From Trichobilharzia szidati (taxonomy: Eukaryota; Platyhelminthes; Trematoda; Strigeidida; Schistosomatidae), in assembly GCA_944472155.2 (NCBI GenBank), contig OX235279.1, forward strand, positions 52,549,564 to 52,613,563: a DNA stretch of 64,000 nt. The letters are read 5' to 3'. A program made the position numbers and the translations under genes. Below the pieces are notes generated by a model that was given only the letters and a program-made list of their open reading frames with translations, was not told the origin of the DNA and searched no databases. Shown here one piece after another: positions 60,201-64,000 of the stretch. How positions within the stretch are numbered: position 1 is the stretch's first letter; each line of letters begins with the position of its first letter.

Positions 60201-61015
60201 ACATCTGTTTTGGTTCTGCTCATCAGAAACTACTTCATTCGTCCGCTAACACAGCTTGAAAACGCAACAGAATCCAGATTCATTAGGATTAAAATAAGTA
60301 ACATATATCCTCAAATGAAAAAATATTGTAAAGGAAACTTAAGTAATTAATTTAGCTGTAGTTGGTCTTTTTCTATAACACATTCTTTCAACAAGGAAAG
60401 TCCAAAGAATTCTAAGAATGAATCTAGCTTGTGAGAGAGTAAATTTATGGTATGAAACCCACTTACCTTTGAGTAAGCTGGAGAGATTTTGGATGGATAA
60501 GAAAGTTGTAACAACGGTCCAAGAACCATTGGGATCAAAGAAGTTACATAAATTGGTATAGCTTCGGTTATCCACAACCCCGTCATAAGTAATAACACGT
60601 AGGCTCCTTTAGCCGGCTTAATTTCAGAAATGAAATACGAACAAATTAAGAGCGTCTATGAGTTCGTTAATCAAGATAATACTAGTGTACGGGAAGTGAG
60701 AGCGTGTCGTACAAACAGAATGATGATTATGTGTTAACAGAAAGATTAAACAAGTACATTAAACTTATCAACAACTCTTTTAAATTTCTGCATACGTTAA
60801 CTGGCAAGTAATCCCAAAAGGTTACCTACTTATATATATGTAAATGTATGCATATATATATATATATAAGATTCAAACATTAGAAATCATCTCACCTTGC
60901 CAGGTACCGTGATTGGAAGTATAGACAAAATCAGTGCATAAACACAAGTGAAAAGCACGCCTTTAAATGCCAGAATCGTAATCCATAAATCTCCTAACTT
61001 CCCTCTTAACTGCAT
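36162..61015 (-). CDS. SLC13-family Na+-coupled di/tricarboxylate transporter, 13 exons
   Basis: Joining 13 minus-strand exons gives 1683 nt: 560 residues and TGA. All introns are GT..AG and phases match throughout. The protein should be a plasma-membrane symporter importing citrate or dicarboxylates with Na+. Seen in the sequence: the N-terminal GLWITEAIPIYVTSLIPM segment, SNTATT (Ser146-Asn147-Thr148), GTPTN (249-253), LPWGVILVLGGGFGLA, TEFTSNVAT (Ser460-Asn461-Val462) and LPVATPPN (500-507). The two Ser-Asn motifs are the family's Na+/substrate sites. The length matches the usual 550-600 residues. Substrate choice (citrate, succinate or sulfate) cannot be read safely; the di/tricarboxylate branch is favoured by TEFTSNVAT. 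No internal stops: probably functional. The start is the first ATG in exon 1; a further 5' non-coding exon or trans-spliced leader cannot be excluded. Confidence 0.93.
36969..37437 (+). repeat. Inverted repeat 1, left arm (SLC13 intron 12)
   Basis: Nearly identical to the reverse strand of 43849-44317 over about 470 bp. Non-coding except a shared open stretch (NLLIAGVVKVCGGPEFD). At its inner edge the identity falls abruptly. Not assigned to a known element. Confidence 0.75.
37344..37613 (+). CDS. Unidentified open frame, 89 codons, partly inside repeat 1
   Basis: The frame runs out of the repeat (NTSANLLIAGVVKVCGGPEF) into unique sequence (CLRTLQPPLLSDMSEIYTSV) and stops at 37613. A possible acceptor (cttttacag) and donor (ttttg/gtaagc) flank 37453-37565. 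No family recognised; it is antisense to SLC13 and may be a captured exon in a repeat, or chance. Confidence 0.2.
   Translation: MLFLVALRNTSANLLIAGVVKVCGGPEFDFVSNLLQTCLRTLQPPLLSDMSEIYTSVVSQSLKEWLAINASLELLVSVMVVLSPQQPAY
37900..38037 (-). CDS. SLC13 exon 12 (residues 476-521)
   Basis: HPFTLALPATAAASFAFMLP, then VATPPNTIVFAKGRVRVKDM, the diagnostic LPV.TPPNA..F..G block. Acceptor ctctag, donor gtatgc. Confidence 0.94.
39069..39176 (+). repeat. Family X PLE terminal-repeat fragment
   Basis: AACTTTGGCATTGCGGTGGA and onward to CAGTGTTATACAGTATTATT resembles 30753-30866. Lies in SLC13 intron 11. Confidence 0.5.
39475..39639 (-). CDS. SLC13 exon 11 (residues 421-475), second Ser-Asn motif
   Basis: DSGLSAAIGEYLSDHLKYVP and onward to LTEFTSNVATVSIFIPII. 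This holds the second Na+/substrate signature (Ser460-Asn461-Val462). Acceptor aactag, donor gtaagt, phase 0. Confidence 0.93.
39701..39756. repeat. (AT)n microsatellite
   Basis: About 27 uninterrupted AT units in SLC13 intron 10. Similar tracts are at 51219-51256 and 61796-61822. Confidence 0.9.
40135..40421 (+). pseudogene. Gypsy-type pol fragment (protease end to RT start)
   Basis: One plus-strand frame reads QLKCKVGFHQIHFIDTCFAN, K, a stop, NLDLLSLDWYESQTL, and on to FQPGKGRWKVMKAVLRLRLD and VRPVFCPYRRV. This follows the gypsy order of a LKC.V.F...Y.T...LNLLGLDW protease end, then F..GLG.C....L.LK....PVFRPKRPV before RT. It lies in SLC13 intron 10, antisense to the gene. Confidence 0.62.
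40953..41068 (-). CDS. SLC13 exon 10 (residues 382-420)
   Basis: PWNVAVKRLPWGVILVLGGG, then FGLAVIVE, matching the W......VPWGI.LLLGGGFA.A block. Acceptor gtcttag, donor gtaaaa. Confidence 0.93.
41407..41560 (+). repeat. Family X PLE terminal-repeat fragment
   Basis: AAAACCTGGCCGCTGTGTTA, then CACACAGTGTTATACAGTAA and a CCGATGACGTTTGGAG end. Intron 9 of SLC13. Confidence 0.55.
41655..42210 (+). mobile_element. PLE tail plus terminal repeat
   Basis: A reverse terminal motif (41655-41710) is followed by the PLE C-terminal tail on the plus strand: CIAEDLGIQMEKLGLCTQEK, then VLLLSW and stop at about 41822-41914. A degraded forward motif lies near 42165-42210. In SLC13 intron 9. Confidence 0.6.
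42622..43177 (-). repeat. Inverted repeat 2, left arm (SLC13 intron 9)
   Basis: About 555 bp, nearly identical to the reverse strand of 49905-50464. It includes a CA-rich tract (43099-43121) mirrored by GT at 49957-49985 and an identical 68-codon open frame (42763-42969). Element type unknown. Confidence 0.78.
43242..43360 (-). CDS. SLC13 exon 9 (residues 342-382)
   Basis: SYVSDSAAAILMSIIVMIIP: the family ..VSDATVAV.....F..P segment. Acceptor tttgctag, donor gtgagt. Confidence 0.92.
43849..44317 (-). repeat. Inverted repeat 1, right arm (SLC13 intron 8)
   Basis: Partner of 36969-37437 on the opposite strand, about 6.4 kb away, in another intron of the same gene. Confidence 0.75.
44318..46481. 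other. SLC13 intron 8, no recognised feature
   Basis: AT-rich; open frames such as 45399-45614 show no domain. Confidence 0.35.
46482..46711 (+). mobile_element. tRNA-derived SINE, copy 2
   Basis: A 72-nt tRNA-like head (46482-46553) is followed by a SINE body and an A9 tail (46701-46709). The head has a 7-bp acceptor-like stem GCGTCGG/CCGATGC (one G-U), A box TGGCATAGCGGTTAGGACGC, and a 5-bp T stem CCGGG/CCCGG around GTTCGATC. The anticodon arm GACCATGCACATGGTC is a palindrome, not a normal 7-nt loop, so it is a SINE rather than a tRNA gene. Confidence 0.82.
46712..47331 (-). mobile_element. PLE C-terminal tail and terminal repeat
   Basis: The minus-strand frame 47077-47331 encodes the PLE tail FAEAIAITRLRPDLCIQKDS, then NLSLPW and TAA. 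Downstream sequence to the SINE is presumably its terminal repeat. The upstream nuclease and RT are missing. In SLC13 intron 8. Confidence 0.72.
47584..47703 (-). CDS. SLC13 exon 8 (residues 302-342)
   Basis: YSEALTMILFSILAMLWMTR, then KLGTAGWGKFF, matching the family A....FLLLALLWFTRDPGF.PGW block. Acceptor tatttcag, donor gtaagt. Confidence 0.92.
47704..49480. other. SLC13 intron 7, no recognised feature
   Basis: AT-rich; 48754-48993 is open but low-complexity. Nothing supported. Confidence 0.35.
49481..49775 (+). pseudogene. RTE-type ORF2 C-terminal remnant
   Basis: Plus-strand sequence reads TFINRCIRSILNVRWPGKIG, a W-containing segment, then RWTRQMLRR. This matches the RTE block TF.N..LR.I..I.WPDKI....LW, then W.WIGH.LR. 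Ends with an AATAATAATAACAATG tail near 49760, RTE-like. Stops throughout. Confidence 0.6.
49905..50464 (+). repeat. Inverted repeat 2, right arm (SLC13 intron 7)
   Basis: Partner of 42622-43177, about 6.7 kb away in a different intron. The shared 68-codon frame is at 50114-50320. A tRNA B-box-like GGGTTCGAACCCCAGTGGGT (about 49868-49887) sits just upstream. Confidence 0.78.
50674..50793 (-). CDS. SLC13 exon 7 (residues 262-302)
   Basis: RYGQSTGLDFGTWLLFALPL, then a membrane segment ending FFGP. Acceptor atccag, donor gtaagt. Confidence 0.9.
51219..51256. repeat. (AT)n microsatellite
   Basis: About 19 AT units in SLC13 intron 6. Confidence 0.85.
51600..52610 (-). pseudogene. Decayed non-LTR RT remnant (RTE-like at 51650-52060)
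   Basis: The segment around 51966-52060 (GGCACTGCACGCCGTAGTGT, TGAAGCAGTTTCCAAATAAC and onward) matches the RTE copy at 63894-63965 on the same strand. The rest is too decayed to translate well; 52180-52560 may be a second non-LTR fragment. Intron 6 of SLC13. Confidence 0.5.
52762..52906 (-). repeat. Family X PLE terminal-repeat fragment
   Basis: The minus strand reads AAACTTGGGCACTGTGGTAG, then AATTCCATTATGG and CACAGTGTTATACAGTAATA, ending ACTGATGACGTTTCGAGCAC. Best-preserved copy of this repeat here. Confidence 0.6.
52910..54260 (-). pseudogene. RTE-type endonuclease and linker remnant
   Basis: The minus-strand frames hold FHRKLQTVMDNIPNGDINIL, the endonuclease FY.KLQ.V.D.IP..D..IVMGD block, at 53764-54036. 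They then hold the C-terminal endonuclease half (ENTRICTK, a stop, HGFRLTDIP) and a linker with NSFEVMFKETCTAVLGRKKE. This is the 5' half of an RTE ORF, in the same orientation as 51600-52060. Several stops. Intron 6 of SLC13. Confidence 0.65.
53436..53492 (-). repeat. 33-bp family X micro-insertion with 12-bp TSD
   Basis: The insert 53448-53480 (minus strand TGAGTATCAAACTTGGACAC and onward to GTAGAGTGT) is flanked by tttcttaatgtt at 53436-53447 and 53481-53492. It holds only the first ~33 bases of the family X repeat, inside the RTE remnant. Confidence 0.72.
54300..54390 (-). repeat. SINE body fragment (possible)
   Basis: TTGGGTTGCTAGCCTCACGTCCACTCTTCCCTC resembles the body of the tRNA-derived SINE (GGGTTGCTAGCCTCATACC in copy 1). 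Head and tail are absent. Confidence 0.4.
54731..54979 (-). CDS. SLC13 exon 6 (residues 179-262)
   Basis: A hydrophilic loop is followed by AGLSLCIAYASSVGGIATTI and GTPTN, the family's SIGGTATL.GTGPN block. Acceptor ctattgtag. The donor gtacgt after CA is chosen because it alone keeps the frame into exon 7. Confidence 0.9.
55773..55803 (-). CDS. SLC13 exon 5 (31-nt micro-exon)
   Basis: Encodes ELEDYLETSG in the variable cytoplasmic loop. Acceptor tttttacag, donor gtgagt. Its length keeps the frame between exons 4 and 6, which supports it although it is only 31 nt. Confidence 0.8.
55804..56880. other. SLC13 intron 4, no recognised gene
   Basis: Minus frame 56191-56412 is open for 73 codons without a recognised domain. 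56540-56810 is slightly GC-richer and may be an old repeat. Confidence 0.3.
56895..57136 (-). mobile_element. tRNA-derived SINE, copy 3
   Basis: Minus-strand copy with the same body as 46482-46711 and a degraded head (GGTTCGAGG B-box region, GGTTCAGTGG A-box region). Imperfect flanking duplication aaaaatttaatgt / aaaaattaatgt near 56888 and 57138. Intron 4 of SLC13. Confidence 0.72.
57385..57503 (-). CDS. SLC13 exon 4 (residues 129-169), first SNT motif
   Basis: PSWFLSMWMSNTATTAMMIT: the first Ser-Asn-Thr sodium/substrate signature. Acceptor cttgcag, donor gtaatg. Confidence 0.93.
57504..59137. other. SLC13 intron 3, no recognised feature
   Basis: AT-rich; nothing supported on either strand. 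Confidence 0.35.
59138..59253 (-). CDS. SLC13 exon 3 (residues 91-129)
   Basis: DTNMLTLGGLLMACAMENNN, then VHRRIAI, matching the family D.TML.LGGL.VA.A.E..NLH.RIA block. Acceptor tttcag, donor gtatgt; ends with two bases of a split Met codon. Confidence 0.92.
59636..59724 (+). repeat. Non-LTR retrotransposon 3' end fragment
   Basis: CTACCTTTGTGTGCTCTCTG and onward to GTGCCAAGTTCTATGTTGAA, then CAGCCAGCCAGCCAG. It matches the 3' tail at 32510-32592, including the short tandem end. SLC13 intron 2. Confidence 0.6.
60467..60616 (-). CDS. SLC13 exon 2 (residues 41-90)
   Basis: PAKGAYVLLLMTGLWITEAI and onward, second membrane segment with the family W.TEA.P motif. Acceptor ctgaaattaag, donor gtaagt, phase 0 at both ends. 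Confidence 0.92.
60896..61015 (-). CDS. SLC13 exon 1 (residues 1-40)
   Basis: MQLRGKLGDLWITILAFKGV followed by a first membrane segment ending ILPITVPGK. Donor AAG/gtgaga, phase 0. Confidence 0.85.
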
Positions 61016-61793
61016 TATGAGGATGATTCTTTCTTTAGTATAATATCGTGTCTGAAAATATTAAACTAAAACAACTTCGTGCTTTAGATGTGAATTCGAT
61101 CGTAATAGTAAATTAATCAATATTGATGTACTCATTTAAAAATAGATGCACTGAACATTAGTTATCAGTGCTAAACTTCACGAATGATAAAGAATGTATG
61201 TAATCCCAAAGAGTTATAGTGAAATAGCTTCATTACTTCGTTGTACAAATTTCGCATCATTTTTAAACTCTGTTGAAGTTGAAAATAGTCTTATTCACAT
61301 TACGCGATGCCAATCTAAACCTTTCTGAAAGGTTAAGCAAGATGAAAACTTGAAGCCTAATCACTGAAATTTTATATAATAACTAACTTGTTTACTGAAA
61401 TCGCCGTTCGTCATATGCAAACTAATTAATCATATATAACAACTTAAGCATGAAAACCAGTAATTATATGGGATACAACAAACTCATTAACCATATTAAT
61501 ATTTCTAGGTAGCACTTACAGTTGTAAAATATTTCATAATTCGATGGATCTGTAACGTTTAAAATCAACGAGTGACAAGGAATGCATGAACGTCAAGTAT
61601 ATTTGTTTTCTAAACTAATTAGCTGCATGCAGAATATGTTTTTATATTTCGTTTTGTCTCGTAATTTTTGTACATCGTCTCGCAATGTTGACTGAACTGA
61701 CATATTCTATAGACTAGCCGTTTTTCCTATTTTAACGAGTAATGAGAATTATTGTTGTGAGTAACTTAATAATGCGTAGTACAGATATGACTT

Positions 61794-61827
<34 letters not shown>

Positions 61828-61888
61828 GTATCGGTATATAAATAAATAATTTAATAATTCCCATTGTAGCATTAAGAACACAATATTC
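61016..61888. other. 5' flank of SLC13
   Basis: The promoter should lie here, but I cannot point to specific elements. An AT microsatellite is at 61796-61822. Confidence 0.3.
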
Positions 61889-61945
61889 AGCGAAGAGACT
61901 CTTTTCAACGAATTTATTATCAAGCTGTACAATCGTATATATATG
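61885..61945 (-). repeat. PLE terminal motif (hammerhead-like, degraded)
   Basis: Minus strand: CGATTGTACAGC, TTGATAATAAATTCGTTGAA, AAGAGTCTCTTCGCTGAA. CAGC/GCTG and AAGAG/CTCTT pairings are kept, but the core has TGATAA instead of TGATGA. About 900 bp upstream of the SLC13 ATG. Confidence 0.5.
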
Positions 61946-62662
61946 GTTTTTTTTAAAAATAAATAAATAAATAATTTTAGAACTTCATGACAAAAATGTT
62001 TCACACGCATCTGCTTAAATGTACTTATTGTGGTATAAACTAATATACTCCTAATTATTTACTTTCTATCATATATCCCACCCGATGACTTGATAAAATC
62101 TGTCGACAACTGTCTGATTCGCTGTGCCAATTTATTTCGTGATGACCTTTACATAAGTGTGGTAAACAAATGCTCATCTCTGACCTTTAATTCACTATGT
62201 GAGGAGACAGATTACTGCATAACTTAGCACAAGGATTCATAAGTTCTAGTCTCAGTACATATTAGTTTCATTCAGGAGGACGTGTGCCAATGTAGAGAGA
62301 CAGTGCTTTTTATAAATTTTGGTTTGACTGAAGAAAGCCCGAATGTACGAGAATGTTGCAAGTTTCAAAATCAACAAAGAGAACACCATTAAATCCCTGT
62401 AGGCGTTATCGGGCTATTTGACTAACAGTTTGTATTCAGCAATTTTTAAAATCCTGTGGACCCAAGAGAAGGAAAAATACCGATTCTCTGATCGGTCAAT
62501 AATGTGTAAACATTGTTATCTTGTCTAGTATTTATAGCTGACTGAATTTTTCGGTACCGTAAATTTTAATGAAGAAAGAAAACATATATACTAAAATCTA
62601 TGTACTGCTGATAGACTTGGAAGAGTAGTTGTATACCACTTATATCAACCAGTAGTACTTCT

Positions 62663-62845
62663 CTAGCCAGATGGACGGTCATCGCACTCGTAACCCTGGA
62701 CCTCGAAAGGGACATTTTTCCAACCTGATGGATTTTGCATAAGAGTAACATACGGCCACTCTGCAGAAAACAAATCTAAACAGAACTTTTTAGCAGCTTC
62801 CTGTTTCATAATAAATGCATTTGTAATACTTTTCCCTCTATCCAT
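62663..62845 (-). CDS. Unidentified 60-codon ORF
   Basis: ATG to TAG frame with protein-like composition (MDRGKSITNAFIMKQEAAKK, later EWPYVTLMQNPSGWKNVPFE, ECDDRPSG). It ends just beside the RTE copy. No family recognised, no promoter or splice evidence; could be a stranded exon of an interrupted gene. Confidence 0.25.
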   Translation of the reverse strand: MDRGKSITNAFIMKQEAAKKFCLDLFSAEWPYVTLMQNPSGWKNVPFEVQGYECDDRPSG

Positions 62846-62859
62846 ATTTAGTTACGTTA

Positions 62860-64000
62860 TTATATTATTATCATTGTTCCCGTGGGTTCCGAATGCGACA
62901 AAGGGCTTCAGCGACAGATCTCCACCTTGTTCTGTTTTGTGACACCCACTTCAGCTGAGCCCACGAATGCCCATAACCTCACATCTCCTCACATGATATC
63001 CTCCATGTCACCCAAGGACAACCCACTCGTCGATTACCATTAGGATTCCATTACAAGTGATGTCATTAGATGGCTTCCTCAAGATACGTCCGGTCCATCT
63101 CCGTTTTCCCCTACATATTTGTTGAGCAATCAGCTCTTGGTTGGTTTGTTGCCAGAGTTTCTTGTTACTATTTCTTTCTGGCCGGCTGCCCATTTCATCT
63201 TCATTATGGAGCCAACGAGGGTGGCAGCTGTAGATAAAAGTCTGCAACCTGTTGGAAATCCTTCTCATCACGCGCTGGCCAAGTTTCATACCCTTAGAGA
63301 AGAACCGACTTGACATTTGTGTTGAAAATCCGAATCTTGTTATTTATGCTGAGGTGTTAGTGCTGAAGATTTCCAAACTGCTATCAGCTTGATGAAGGCG
63401 TGTCTTGCCTTTCCGATTCCGTGCCGTGTTCCTGTGGTTGAAACCGTGCTTCCTTGATAAGTGAAAGTGGAAAGTAACCTGTGGTAAATCTCTCCCGTTG
63501 ATGGTGATTGGTGCTGGTTGTTGTTGCTGTTGGTTGGTTATCTTCGTCACCTCCGTTTTCTCCATGTTTACCTGGAGTCCTGTCTTCTCTGCCAGTTTGT
63601 TGGTTTTCGCCTGTAAGTTTTCGAGTTTGTGTGACACTAGACATAAGTCATCCTCGAAATCCAGATCTCCTAGAGTCTTCTTATCAGTCCAACCTGTCCC
63701 TGTTGTCTCACTCCCCACAGTTTGACGCATAATGAAGTCCGCCACAATCAGGAATATCATCAGTGATAATCGGAAACTTTGTCTTTCTCCTGTATTCACT
63801 TTAAAGACAGGCATCCCTTAGTTATCCGTTGTGGATCACTTGACACGTGGCATCGTCATATAGCCAGCTGTTGAATGAGGTTGATAAAGACTTGGGCACT
63901 GCACGCCGTAATGTTGAAGCAGTTTCCAAATTACTTCTCGGTCAACACTGTCAAGGGTCTTTCCGAAGCCGCTGAAGTTGAGGTAGAGGTTTTGCTGCCA
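62860..64000 (-). mobile_element. RTE-clade retrotransposon copy, cut by window end
   Basis: Minus-strand element with 3' tail ATTATTATCATTG near 62863 and RT sequence running off the window. It is a different subfamily from copies A and B (for example FEDD instead of FTDD). Confidence 0.78.
63008..63814 (-). pseudogene. RTE reverse transcriptase and C-terminal region
   Basis: The frame 63344-63814 has FKVNTGERQSFRLSLMIFLI, the degraded GVRQGC..SP block, and the catalytic box FEDDLCLVSHKLENLQ, followed by KTGLQVNMEKTEVTKI. The C-terminal part (RLQTFIYSCHPRWL, LWQQTNQELIAQQICRGKRR) is in another frame at 63008-63316. Broken by frameshifts. Confidence 0.75.

Noticed and set aside
1..64000. CRISPR arrays, bacterial operons or riboswitches
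   Set aside because: No regularly spaced repeats, Shine-Dalgarno-linked genes or prokaryotic features; spliced introns and retroelements show a eukaryotic genome.

Overview
The window looks like nuclear DNA of a schistosome or close trematode relative. It is AT-rich and intron-rich, has no operons, and is dense in the retroelement mix known from Schistosoma: RTE/SR2-like and CR1-like non-LTR elements, Penelope-like elements (PLEs), a Ty3/gypsy-type LTR element and tRNA-derived SINEs. This assignment rests on recognising families by eye; no database search was run.

The one host gene I can fully support is a 13-exon SLC13-family (Na+-coupled di/tricarboxylate transporter, INDY-like) gene on the minus strand, from the ATG at 61015 to the stop at 36162. 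All exon phases fit together, every intron is GT..AG, and the joined frame is 560 codons plus stop. It carries both SLC13 Ser-Asn signatures and the C-terminal LPVATPPN motif. Its introns hold many elements, including two pairs of near-identical inverted repeats about 7 kb apart.

Layout: 1-3760 decayed gypsy-type element (protease, RNase H and integrase remnants); 4412-5670 5'-truncated RTE copy (minus) with target-site duplications (TSDs); 5671-8900 nothing recognised; 8921-12660 CR1-like element whose ORF1 (PHD finger) runs into reverse transcriptase (RT) with no endonuclease; 12661-16420 mostly unassigned; 16421-19927 palindromic PLE with an RTE copy inserted in its left arm; 19928-22200 mostly unassigned; 22201-25770 PLE fragments and a SINE; 27334-28150 second palindromic PLE with hammerhead-ribozyme-like motifs in both arms; 28912-29512 hairpin of two inverted SINE-like units; 29690-30866 broken PLE with its terminal repeat; 31081-32592 PLE terminal repeats and a non-LTR 3' end; 32593-36161 3' flank of SLC13; 36162-61015 SLC13 gene with intronic repeats; 61016-62860 5' flank; 62860-64000 another RTE copy running off the window.

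The most interesting signals are (i) hammerhead-like folds repeatedly placed at PLE terminal repeats, one with a complete core, 7-bp stem I and 10-bp stem III; (ii) a perfectly sized 723-bp PLE palindrome interrupted by an RTE with a 14-bp TSD; (iii) two RTE copies that share the same stop codon and the same frameshift yet each have their own TSDs; and (iv) paired inverted repeats inside SLC13 introns.
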